A stretch of DNA of 13,728 bases from assembly GCA_027487145.1 (NCBI GenBank), contig JAIYEC010000002.1, positions 1-13,728 on the forward strand. Direction: 5' to 3'. Position numbers and translations under genes: made by a program. The stretch is from a bacterium (GTDB lineage: Bacteria > Patescibacteriota > Minisyncoccia > Phycocordibacterales > UBA918). The notes under the pieces were generated by a model. It was not told the origin of the DNA. It saw nothing but the letters and a program-made list of their open reading frames with translations, and did not search any database. Positions 6,338 through 13,197 of the stretch are shown here, piece by piece (the stretch's first letter is position 1; the number at the start of each line of letters is the position of its first letter).

Positions 6338-6979
6338 TTATTTTGTGAGTTTAAAATAATACCCCAAAGCATATCGTCCTTTTTGGGCCGGTTTGAGACG
6401 AAGATAAACAACATCAAGCGTGTATGCGAGTAAAAAGATAAACGCTGAAATAATGGCTGGAAATAGCTGGCTTATCATTTGAACTCCAGCTGTAAACGGT
6501 CCGTGTGCAACTGGTTCGATGGTAACGTGCGTAGCTCCAGCTCGTTTACAAATTATCTCTAAAGCTTCGTGGGTATAGCGGAAAAAATCTCGGTGGTCGG
6601 CGTGGTACCACATTAAAAATGGAACAAAACCAATCAGTTGACCATGAGATTTTGTAATTCGCATAACTTCATTTGCAATATGTTGATGATTGAAGATATG
6701 TTCCATAACATTGAGAAACAAAACCGTGTCATACGTACCATCTTCAGCTGGAAGTCTGTCTTTCTCAAAATCTACCGTCGCCCCGCTCTTGATATCAAAG
6801 GTTTCAAAGACAACATCTCCATCTTTGCTCATAAAAGCAAGATAGTCAGCGTTTTTACCACCACCAATATCTATAACACTCCCCGTGAGGGTTTCGTACG
6901 ACAATCGGTAGTTAAGAAAAGACCGGGTAATGCTTTTCCCTTGTAAAATCTGCCGGACTAAAAAACCAATTTTTTTCAT
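6338..6979 (-). CDS. SAM-dependent methyltransferase, paralog C, with C-terminal membrane helix
   Basis: The 213-residue product has motif I VIDIGGG (35-41), D62 after strand 2, TVLFLNVMEHI (85-95), VPFLMWYHADHRDFFRYT (119-136) and a GYYFKLTK tail (206-213), placing it with the genes at 3974-4618 and 4621-5235. It differs in a clearly hydrophobic helix at about 168-190 (ISQLFPAIISAFIFLLAYTL), followed by basic residues, long enough to cross or anchor in the membrane. This suggests the enzyme acts on a membrane-bound acceptor such as a polyprenyl-linked glycan (inference). The start codon overlaps the stop of the upstream methyltransferase as ATGA, and the following glycosyltransferase starts 3 nt after its stop, so all are translationally linked. 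Confidence 0.87.
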   Translation of the reverse strand: MKKIGFLVRQILQGKSITRSFLNYRLSYETLTGSVIDIGGGKNADYLAFMSKDGDVVFETFDIKSGATVDFEKDRLPAEDGTYDTVLFLNVMEHIFNHQHIANEVMRITKSHGQLIGFVPFLMWYHADHRDFFRYTHEALEIICKRAGATHVTIEPVAHGPFTAGVQMISQLFPAIISAFIFLLAYTLDVVYLRLKPAQKGRYALGYYFKLTK

Positions 6980-7605
6980 TTTATTTTCATTATGAAAAAC
7001 CGATGATACTGATTCTCAAACGGGACGTACTCATCAATGATGTCAAAATGAGTTTGCATAATCTGACGAATTTTTTTAGGAGCGTAGTGCTTCTTTCCTA
7101 TTTCCCAGTAGTGCTGGCCATTAAATACATGTGTAATCGGCCGAGGAATTTTTAGAGCAAAGCGAAATAGTTTCAAAGGAGGTATCCGTACATGCACTTC
7201 TATCGCTCCACCAAAGTGAGGTAAGCTAACAAAAACGTATTTCTTTGAAACTCGTTTCATCTCTAAAAGAGCAACTTCAAAATCTTTGAACTCAATGTGT
7301 TCCAGCACTTGAAAGGCGCAAACCGTATCAAACGTATTATCTGCTACCGGAATACTCGTGACACTTCCTTTTATATCAGGAGTAAGATCGTCTGCGATAT
7401 CAAGTGTCTGATATGAAATATCTGGCCTATCTATTGAGAGTACGTTTCTAAGAAACGGTTTTCCAGGACCAACATCTAAAACTGAAGTAATATCCTCCCG
7501 AGAGGCGATTTCTTTAGTTTGATACCAATAACTCATCCACCGTCCAGGGTAAAAATATTTCTCAAAAGAGTAATGCTTCTGTTCTACTTGTGGTTCGTAA
7601 TTCAT
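6976..7605 (-). CDS. Class I SAM-dependent methyltransferase
   Basis: The 209-residue protein carries motif I VLDVGPGKP (42-50), D69 (QTLDIADDL), FDTVCAFQVLEHI (92-104) and a Lys-rich RVSKKYVFVSLPH (118-130). The segment GQHYWEIGKKHY (163-174) is a recognisable feature of a methyltransferase group often found near glycosyltransferases, with aromatic and charged residues near the expected acceptor pocket. It lacks the RYT and GYY motifs of the three neighbouring paralogs, so it belongs to a different subgroup. No membrane helix is evident. It overlaps both neighbours by 4 bp (ATGA at 7602-7605 and 6976-6979), so it belongs to a tightly coupled glycosyltransferase-methyltransferase-methyltransferase unit. 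The acceptor is unknown; a sugar hydroxyl in the same glycan is the natural guess. Confidence 0.87.
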   Translation of the reverse strand: MNYEPQVEQKHYSFEKYFYPGRWMSYWYQTKEIASREDITSVLDVGPGKPFLRNVLSIDRPDISYQTLDIADDLTPDIKGSVTSIPVADNTFDTVCAFQVLEHIEFKDFEVALLEMKRVSKKYVFVSLPHFGGAIEVHVRIPPLKLFRFALKIPRPITHVFNGQHYWEIGKKHYAPKKIRQIMQTHFDIIDEYVPFENQYHRFFIMKIK

Positions 7606-8612
7606 TGTAATGCGTTGATGATTTTTGGAATCAAAGTCTTCAAACTATGATTATTTTGGACGTAGTCTCTATATGCAGGTCTTTCAAAGACAGCTGATTC
7701 TAACACTTTTTCTAGCTGAATAATAAAAGTTGCTTTCGAATCGACCTGATCATCCCCAAGCGGCAATGACTTGCTTCCAGGAGCCATAGAAATAATTGGT
7801 AAACCCAAAGCCATTGGTTCAAGCATGGCTTTATCAAGACTGCCATTTTGGGCAGTTGTGACAAAGACTTTGGCCCGATCTAACAGTGCAGGTAAATCTG
7901 ACTGAACGACTTTGCCCATGAAATAGACTGCGTCTGTAAGATTTTTTGACTGAATTATCTCCATCAACTGTTTTTGATATGCAGTTTCCGAATCAGTGAC
8001 TGCGGCCCCAACGATTGTCAGTGTAACAGGACGGGTCGTTCTAAGGGTTGCTAAAATTTCTACAAGAGTATCAATCTGTTTTGACTCAGTTATTCTACCG
8101 ACTGTGATCAGGTCGATATCTTTCTTGATTGAGAGAGATCTAAACTTTTCTGTATCAATCCCGTGTCCTGTAACAAGGACTTTTTTACTCGGCAGTTTAA
8201 AGCTATCTTTTGAGCAGGTAAAAATAACATCAGTGTACCGTTCAGCTAGTTTTAATGAAGTCGGAACTGAACCATGCGCATACCAAAGACCAATCTTCTT
8301 ACCCAAGAGATGCCACAGTTGTGCCCCGAGTATCACGTAGATTTGGTTCATGTGCACAAACACACCATCGTACTGATGTCGAAGTGACCAGATAAGATGA
8401 AAGAAGCGAGTAAGGTAGGTGAATCTTCCTTTACCTGATTCTTTCCCGAGCGAGTGGACAGTAACGTGTGGAGGCAGAGAATGAACCCCCTCTTCTAAAC
8501 AAATGACATGAAGTTCCGTACAGTGCTTGGAAAACTCCTCTATCCAACGATGAAAGAATCCTAAGATGGGATGATTGCTGTCGACGACTTGGGTAATGAT
8601 GAGTAGCTTCAT
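7602..8612 (-). CDS. GT4 family glycosyltransferase
   Basis: The 336-residue product has a GT-B fold signature: MKLLIITQVVDSNHPILGFF at the N-terminus, VTGHGID (147-153) before the donor domain, LITVGRITESKQIDTLVE (168-185), FMGKV (231-235), and NGSLDKAMLEPMALGLPII (256-274). This last keeps the C-terminal Glu265 of the EX7E region, with Gly257 where the first Glu would be; the SLDKAxLEAMA variant is common in small GT4 enzymes. At 336 residues it is a little short but complete. It should transfer a sugar to a growing lipid-linked glycan on the cytoplasmic side. A 40-nt gap separates it from the methyltransferase upstream, and its TGA overlaps the next start as ATGA. No convincing promoter or Shine-Dalgarno sequence precedes the ATG. 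Confidence 0.9.
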   Translation of the reverse strand: MKLLIITQVVDSNHPILGFFHRWIEEFSKHCTELHVICLEEGVHSLPPHVTVHSLGKESGKGRFTYLTRFFHLIWSLRHQYDGVFVHMNQIYVILGAQLWHLLGKKIGLWYAHGSVPTSLKLAERYTDVIFTCSKDSFKLPSKKVLVTGHGIDTEKFRSLSIKKDIDLITVGRITESKQIDTLVEILATLRTTRPVTLTIVGAAVTDSETAYQKQLMEIIQSKNLTDAVYFMGKVVQSDLPALLDRAKVFVTTAQNGSLDKAMLEPMALGLPIISMAPGSKSLPLGDDQVDSKATFIIQLEKVLESAVFERPAYRDYVQNNHSLKTLIPKIINALQ

Positions 8613-8652
8613 ATCAGTTTATAACTGTCGTCGTAAGATTTTGGATACGGTA

Positions 8653-9540
8653 CTACCTAGTAGCAACAACGTCATACCAGGTAGCAAACAAGTGCTTCCA
8701 TGACTTGGGACAGATTTTTTCTAGAAAACTATTTACCGGGTTTGAAAAACAGGTGCGATAAATTTTCTCAATTGGCCCAGGCAAGAAGATAAGAGTCTTT
8801 GGTACGATGCCAAATCCAACCGGAATAATATCGAGGTCAGCAAAACCAGCATGGAGGGCCATCACCTCTTTTTTGCTGTAATAGCGAACGGGGCCATTTT
8901 TAAATGGCTTACCTAAGAGATTGAGAACTGCCTGATACAACATTCCCTGTACACCCATCACGGTAGCACGACGCGGATATGAAGAGTACACCAGCAGTGT
9001 CCCTCCAGGTTTCAATACTCGCTTAATCTCTTGCATTGATTTTTGGACGACGTCTTTATGGTTATGCAAAAAAACAGCACACACAACCGCAGCATCAACT
9101 GACGCCGCCTTTAGAGGAACAGTATGAATATCTGCATTAAGCAGCAATAGTGGTGTCCGCTGTTCTTCGTCTCGCCTGATGTACCGTTCTCTAAAGAGCG
9201 ATAGCATTTCATGCGAACTATCAACCGCTACGTACCCACGAAGCACCATGTCTGGTAAAAGATACTGCGCTACCCGGCCATACCCCGCTCCGAAATCAAG
9301 CAACATATCATCTGCTTTGAGGTGACGTTTGATGTCAGCTATCTGATCAACTGATTTGATTCGAGCCGCTTCCTCATCCGGAGCAGATATCACAGCGTGC
9401 GTAGCATTGACGGTTGCGTGTGCATCCCACACAGTTCGCTCCGCAATGCCTTTGGCAATAAAGATACCCCCTTGATCAACTGTCTGATTTGGCTCCAGGA
9501 GGACGTTAAGATCGGTTTCTATCATAATGTTCGACATCAT
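8653..9540 (-). CDS. Class I SAM-dependent methyltransferase
   Basis: The 295-residue protein has an N-terminal extension of about 75 residues before motif I LLDFGAGYGRV (80-90). D107 (VAVDSS) follows strand 2, then NADIHTVPL (135-143), VVCAVFLHNHKDVV (152-165) and RVLKPGGTLLVYSSYPRR (174-191). FLHNHKD replaces the common LEH triad and resembles methyltransferases with a His in the post-motif-II loop. The C-terminal part (250-295) contains several aromatics and two Cys, but no metal site. It is longer than the other methyltransferases here and probably has a different acceptor. The frame offers ATGs at 9540, 9537 and 9525. A TAATAT box ends 6 nt before the ATG at 9537, the same geometry as the other gene starts, so 9537 is a fair alternative. 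A terminator hairpin lies immediately upstream. Confidence 0.86.
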   Translation of the reverse strand: MMSNIMIETDLNVLLEPNQTVDQGGIFIAKGIAERTVWDAHATVNATHAVISAPDEEAARIKSVDQIADIKRHLKADDMLLDFGAGYGRVAQYLLPDMVLRGYVAVDSSHEMLSLFRERYIRRDEEQRTPLLLLNADIHTVPLKAASVDAAVVCAVFLHNHKDVVQKSMQEIKRVLKPGGTLLVYSSYPRRATVMGVQGMLYQAVLNLLGKPFKNGPVRYYSKKEVMALHAGFADLDIIPVGFGIVPKTLIFLPGPIEKIYRTCFSNPVNSFLEKICPKSWKHLFATWYDVVATR

Positions 9541-9543
9541 ACC

Positions 9544-9549
9544 ATATTA
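9544..9549 (-). promoter_or_regulatory. Possible -10 box (TAATAT) of the 8653-9540 methyltransferase
   Basis: On the minus strand TAATAT ends 3 nt before the ATG at 9540 and 6 nt before the ATG at 9537. It immediately follows the terminator hairpin of the upstream gene, whose stem would occupy the spacer and -35 region. The AT-rich context makes chance likely. Confidence 0.25.
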
Positions 9550-9571
9550 AAATCCGGCCAGGCCGGCTTTT
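9549..9571 (-). terminator. Short GC hairpin with T-tract, probable terminator
   Basis: CCGGC (9554-9558) pairs with GCCGG (9562-9566); AAAA (9549-9552) and TTTT (9568-9571) extend the stem past one mismatch. On the minus strand it lies 3 nt after the glycosyltransferase stop at 9575 and is followed by ATTTTAATAT, so it can end that transcript, perhaps partially. The T-rich side on the plus strand makes it potentially bidirectional. Confidence 0.55.
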
Positions 9572-9574
9572 TCA

Positions 9575-10879
9575 TTATTCAATAAACAAGGCTTCTTCGA
9601 TACTTTTTTGATAGAAATCCTTATAGACCTTAGGATCTTGGTGGAACCGGCGCTCAACAGCCCCCCTCCCTCCAGCGCCGATAATCTTTCGTAGCGATAC
9701 ATTATTCAATAATTCACTCACACCATCAGCAAACCCTTGAGTGTCTTCTGGGTCACACAGATAGGCCGATACTCCGTGCTCAAAAATATCCTCTCGTTGA
9801 TGTGTCTTGGCCATTACAATTGGCACTCCTGCCGCAGCGGCTGTGCATACCACCTCTTCATTCTCGCTTCTGACATCAGTCGCAAGGAGTACATGAGCAG
9901 CTTTAAGATATGGCACATACTCTGGTGCTCGCTTTTCAAACACAATCTGTTTTTCTATCCCGAGGATGCGGGCACGTCTTTCAAACTCACCTCTGGCCGG
10001 TCCATTACCTAATACGATTAGACCGACCCGCGGATTCTTAAGTGCAAACCGAGCTGCATCAATAGCCCGAAACAATGTGCTGTCGTGATCTAATCGTCCG
10101 ATATACAGCATGAAAAAAATAAATGGTTTGTACTTTGCCTGCAAATCAAGCGCTGTCTTAGTAGCAATTACTTTTTGGTAATCTTGATACCGTGGGAGTA
10201 CAGCAAGATCTTTAATTGCATACCGCCGCAAGAGAAGCGTGCTGATACTGTCAGTTGCTGTTCTGACACTACTGAACTTTGGTATGGTGAAGCGAACCAG
10301 ATACCGCCGCCAGCGGTTGTGTCGATTTTTGATAAGAAAATTCTGAGTGGTGTAATCCTCAAGTATATGGAGTTGTGTCGGTCGATTGTATAACTCGCCC
10401 AGCTTGAGTGCGACCAGAGCTGACTCAAACGGGTCGCGAGCAACAATCAGGTCTGGCCGAAACCCAGACGCAAATGCCAGCTGTTCGCGCGCCACATCAA
10501 GAGCCGCAGACGGTGTCTGAAACCAATGTTTAGCGGTTGCAATATACAACCAAACATTCTTAGCTGGGCGAAGTACCGGACTCTGAGACGGTGCTCCCTC
10601 TCGGAGTATCAAAATATGAACCTCTTCAAACAAGTCTCTTACATTCAAGAAACCATCGAGGGACTGCGTCTCTGGATTAAGAAGACTTTCGTCATGTGAG
10701 ATGAACAAAACTCGCAAGGCAGTACGACCTTCATCACTCTTGGCGACCCGGGGAGCTTGTAGTGCTTCTTGAACTGAAATTCGTTTCTCAGATTTTGTCG
10801 TCTCTTTTTTAAGAATAGTCTGCAGTTCATTTGAGGCCCGCACTGAAGCATCTAGATTTGCGATATCTTCTTTTGCCAT
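9575..10879 (-). CDS. GT-B glycosyltransferase with charged N-terminal extension and degenerate EX7E
   Basis: From the ATG at 10879 the product is 434 residues. Residues 1-50 are Lys/Glu-rich and low in complexity, a predicted disordered or helical tail absent from the other glycosyltransferases. The GT-B domain starts at ALRVLFISHDESLL (54-67). The donor half shows MLYIGRLDHDSTLFRAID (257-274), LIVLGNGPARGEF (287-299), VFEKRAPEYVPYL (313-325) and SENEEVVCTAAAAGVPIVMA (338-357). In this last segment the second Glu of EX7E is Ala, so donor binding may differ or activity may be reduced. An upstream ATG at 10984 would add 35 residues and overlap the previous gene, but it would have to read through a TATACT promoter-like box. 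The ATG at 10879 gives a normal cytoplasmic start 8 nt after that box. A terminator follows the stop. Confidence 0.83.
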   Translation of the reverse strand: MAKEDIANLDASVRASNELQTILKKETTKSEKRISVQEALQAPRVAKSDEGRTALRVLFISHDESLLNPETQSLDGFLNVRDLFEEVHILILREGAPSQSPVLRPAKNVWLYIATAKHWFQTPSAALDVAREQLAFASGFRPDLIVARDPFESALVALKLGELYNRPTQLHILEDYTTQNFLIKNRHNRWRRYLVRFTIPKFSSVRTATDSISTLLLRRYAIKDLAVLPRYQDYQKVIATKTALDLQAKYKPFIFFMLYIGRLDHDSTLFRAIDAARFALKNPRVGLIVLGNGPARGEFERRARILGIEKQIVFEKRAPEYVPYLKAAHVLLATDVRSENEEVVCTAAAAGVPIVMAKTHQREDIFEHGVSAYLCDPEDTQGFADGVSELLNNVSLRKIIGAGGRGAVERRFHQDPKVYKDFYQKSIEEALFIE

Positions 10880-10887
10880 GTGTATGT

Positions 10888-10893
10888 AGTATA
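10888..10893 (-). promoter_or_regulatory. Putative -10 box (TATACT) of the 9575-10879 glycosyltransferase
   Basis: On the minus strand TATACT ends 8 nt before the ATG at 10879, predicting a start site 1-2 nt before the codon. It lies in the 61-nt gap after the stop of the upstream glycosyltransferase (10941). The nearest -35 candidate, TTGAAT, has a 13-nt spacer, which is too short. Confidence 0.45.
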
Positions 10894-10940
10894 CCCCGAC
10901 ACTAAGATTCAATCGGTATATCTTCAACAACCGGCCGTGA

Positions 10941-12074
10941 CTAGCGCCCAAAAATATTTGCCCAGTGTGAAGCGTATGATTCAATGTCTGCTCCGGGTAT
11001 AGTGTGACTGTCGAGCGCTTCGAGATTTTTCTTAATGCGAGTATAGAGATCGTGGTCAGTTACAAGCGTTAACATAGCTTGTGCTAGATCAAGTTCAGAG
11101 TCGACGGGAACGACGAACCCGTGCAGTCCGTCTACCACTACCTCTGTAGCACACCCAACATCGGTGGTAACAATTGGTAATTTTGCAACCAACGCCTCAA
11201 TGAGTACCCTACCCCAGCCTTCATAATTTGAAGACAACACATACGCAGAGGCTGATTGCATGAGCCCTCCGACATTTTGTGACCACGGTAATATAGTGAC
11301 TGCTGCTTGGGTTTCCGCTTGAAACTGGGACATAATCGTACGGAGATGTGACTCCTCCACACCGTTGCCTACCAAGACTAGCCTTACCTGATTATGTGCT
11401 TGATGAACTGTTGCAAACGCGCGGAGAAGAAGGGGTAGGTTTTTTTGGGGGACAAATCGCGCGACCGATAAGAACACAAAAGCTCCCGCTTCAATCATGT
11501 GTAGAATAGCCTCATCAGAGCTTTTTTTAAGGAGTGGTGCCGTATCAATCTGAACCGGAAGTGTCACGACTGACTTTATTCCCCGGGCTTCAAACCGCTC
11601 CTTGGTTCGCATGGACACAACGCGAACAACATCTGCCTGCCTGAGGGCCCACAAGCCGAAGTAGTACCTCACTCTATTTAGTAATGACTCACGACGCCAG
11701 TGTGGTGTCCCAAAAAAGTCACCGTGTTCTTGAATAACCAACTTCACACCATAGATCTTTTTCAAAAGAATACCAATGAGGGCAGTTTCAAACGGATCTT
11801 GGGTAGTTATAGTAACCGGTTCTTGACTCCGCTTAAGACAGGTCCGAGCAAGCAAAAAAGCATCAACCAACCCAGTGATTGCATGTGCAGATTGTGTGGG
11901 ATAGAGGGTGAGTTTTTTAGTCGGTGCAGTTACTTCAAGCGCATGACTTTTCTTAGAGAAGATAATCATGTCATATGCGGCAACAAGCTCAGCACAGGCT
12001 TTTAGTCTCTCCTGCTCAGGATTCCTGTCTGCAAATACGTGGCGACCGTATCCAATTGAAATAACTCTATTCAT
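10941..12074 (-). CDS. GT4 family glycosyltransferase
   Basis: This 377-residue protein is a complete GT4 enzyme by length and motifs. The acceptor domain contains VTITTQDPFETALIGILL (87-104) and LVIQEHGDFFG (112-122). The donor domain has FLSVARFVPQKNLPLLLRAF (201-220), LVLVGNGVEE (232-241) and a full EX7E motif, E285 to E293 (NYEGWGRVLIEALVAKLPIV), followed by TDVGCATEVVVDG. These residues bind the nucleotide-sugar phosphates and sugar in retaining GT4 transferases. It should add a sugar to the surface glycan from the cytoplasmic side. Its ATG overlaps the stop of the upstream glycosyltransferase by 8 bp (ATGAATAG), implying coupled translation. After its stop comes a 61-nt gap with a likely internal promoter for the next gene. 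No Shine-Dalgarno sequence precedes the start. Confidence 0.92.
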   Translation of the reverse strand: MNRVISIGYGRHVFADRNPEQERLKACAELVAAYDMIIFSKKSHALEVTAPTKKLTLYPTQSAHAITGLVDAFLLARTCLKRSQEPVTITTQDPFETALIGILLKKIYGVKLVIQEHGDFFGTPHWRRESLLNRVRYYFGLWALRQADVVRVVSMRTKERFEARGIKSVVTLPVQIDTAPLLKKSSDEAILHMIEAGAFVFLSVARFVPQKNLPLLLRAFATVHQAHNQVRLVLVGNGVEESHLRTIMSQFQAETQAAVTILPWSQNVGGLMQSASAYVLSSNYEGWGRVLIEALVAKLPIVTTDVGCATEVVVDGLHGFVVPVDSELDLAQAMLTLVTDHDLYTRIKKNLEALDSHTIPGADIESYASHWANIFGR

Positions 12075-13182
12075 ATTGTTTTAGTAACCCAACAAGTGAT
12101 TGCAGCATTTTTTCTTGAGAGAAGTTTTTGACTGTTTCTTTTGCGTTCCTGACAAACGATTGACTTCGTTCTCTGTCAGTAATTAAGAGAGTGAGTGCTG
12201 CCACCATTTCTTCAACATTATTATAAGAAACCAAAAGACCATTTTTGTTGTGTGTAATTAACTCTGGATTGCCCCCAACTGATGTTGTCACAATTGGAAC
12301 ACCAAGATTCATTACCTCAATCAACTGATGAGAGAGTCCTTCATACTGTGTATTCAGAATGAACACATCACTGCTGATAATGCGTTGTGAAAGGACTGGT
12401 TGCGTAAGTTTACCGGTAAATTCAACTGACTTGGAGATACCCAAGTTAGCAGCAACGCTTTTGAGAACATCTCGTTGCTCCCCCTCACCAGCGATAATCA
12501 ATCTGACATCTGGGAATGTCTTTTTGAGAATCGCGACTGCTTCTAGCACGCCCACAAATCCTTTCCAGGGCACCAACCGTCCTGCCGTTGTAATGACGGG
12601 GAATCTTGCATCTTCTTTGTTTGCTACCACTAAATTTTGTTCTTCGATGCCGACTGGGTTGTATACACTATTAATGACTGTGATTTTTGTAGGTGATATT
12701 CCCCACTGTACAATAACCGATTTTAAATAATTACTGGGAGAGATAACTACCTCAGCTTGTCTGGTAACAAACGATTGAACTTTTCTTAAAAGAGATATAA
12801 AAAATGGGAGAGATACCCCTTGGGTCCAAAACTCTTCAAGGGTAACAGTACTATCATACCGTAAACGAAACTGTTCCCACGCGTAGTCACCGCCAAGACG
12901 AATCATAAAAGGCTTACGTCTCAAACGAGCAGCCAGCGCCGCCGGAAGACCGACACTTACCGGATCAAGAGCATATATTACGGTAACCTCACGTGATACT
13001 TGGAGAACTTTAAAAAAATAGAGGCAGTGTCTTACTATTTTTGGGTAGCCTCTTACGGTAGAAAATGGCAAGACTGTTACTGTAAAACCTTGCGCAGGTA
13101 GCTCCCGCTCTAACAAAGCCGCATACGTTGCCGGACCACCTATCTCTGGAGGGTAAATACCCGTTGCGATAAGAATATGCAT
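12067..13182 (-). CDS. GT4 family glycosyltransferase
   Basis: The 371-residue protein opens with MHILIATGIYPPEIGGPATY, the strand 1 and Gly-rich loop typical of GT4 acceptor domains. It continues with FMIRLGGDYAWEQ (92-104), VVISPSNYLK (145-154), VINSVYNPV (169-177), ITTAGRLVPWKGFVGVLEAV (197-216), LIIAGEGEQRDVL (228-240) and a complete EX7E motif, E281 to E289 (YEGLSHQLIEVMNLGVPIV). Length and motif order are normal, so it should be active as a retaining nucleotide-sugar transferase in glycan assembly. The gene starts 15 nt after the stop of the YvcK-like gene and overlaps the following glycosyltransferase by 8 bp, so it may be the first glycan gene of a YvcK-headed operon. No Shine-Dalgarno sequence is visible before the ATG. 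Confidence 0.92.
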   Translation of the reverse strand: MHILIATGIYPPEIGGPATYAALLERELPAQGFTVTVLPFSTVRGYPKIVRHCLYFFKVLQVSREVTVIYALDPVSVGLPAALAARLRRKPFMIRLGGDYAWEQFRLRYDSTVTLEEFWTQGVSLPFFISLLRKVQSFVTRQAEVVISPSNYLKSVIVQWGISPTKITVINSVYNPVGIEEQNLVVANKEDARFPVITTAGRLVPWKGFVGVLEAVAILKKTFPDVRLIIAGEGEQRDVLKSVAANLGISKSVEFTGKLTQPVLSQRIISSDVFILNTQYEGLSHQLIEVMNLGVPIVTTSVGGNPELITHNKNGLLVSYNNVEEMVAALTLLITDRERSQSFVRNAKETVKNFSQEKMLQSLVGLLKQYE

Positions 13183-13197
13183 ACCGTAATACTATCA

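Noticed and set aside
7996..8340. Plus-strand open frame of 114 codons
   Set aside because: It is antisense to the GT4 gene at 7602-8612, with no domain or promoter of its own.
8613..8652. Promoter before the 7602-8612 glycosyltransferase (TATAAA near 8618-8623)
   Set aside because: The box ends only 5 nt before the ATG, so the start site would fall inside the codon, and no -35 is seen; the gap is short enough for readthrough.
10880..10984. Upstream ATG at 10984 for the glycosyltransferase
   Set aside because: It overlaps the previous gene by 44 bp, the added 35 residues do not look like a GT N-terminus, and a promoter-like box lies between the two ATGs.
12359..12730. Plus-strand open frame of 123 codons
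   Set aside because: It lies wholly antisense to a glycosyltransferase with complete motifs and its product has no recognisable domain.
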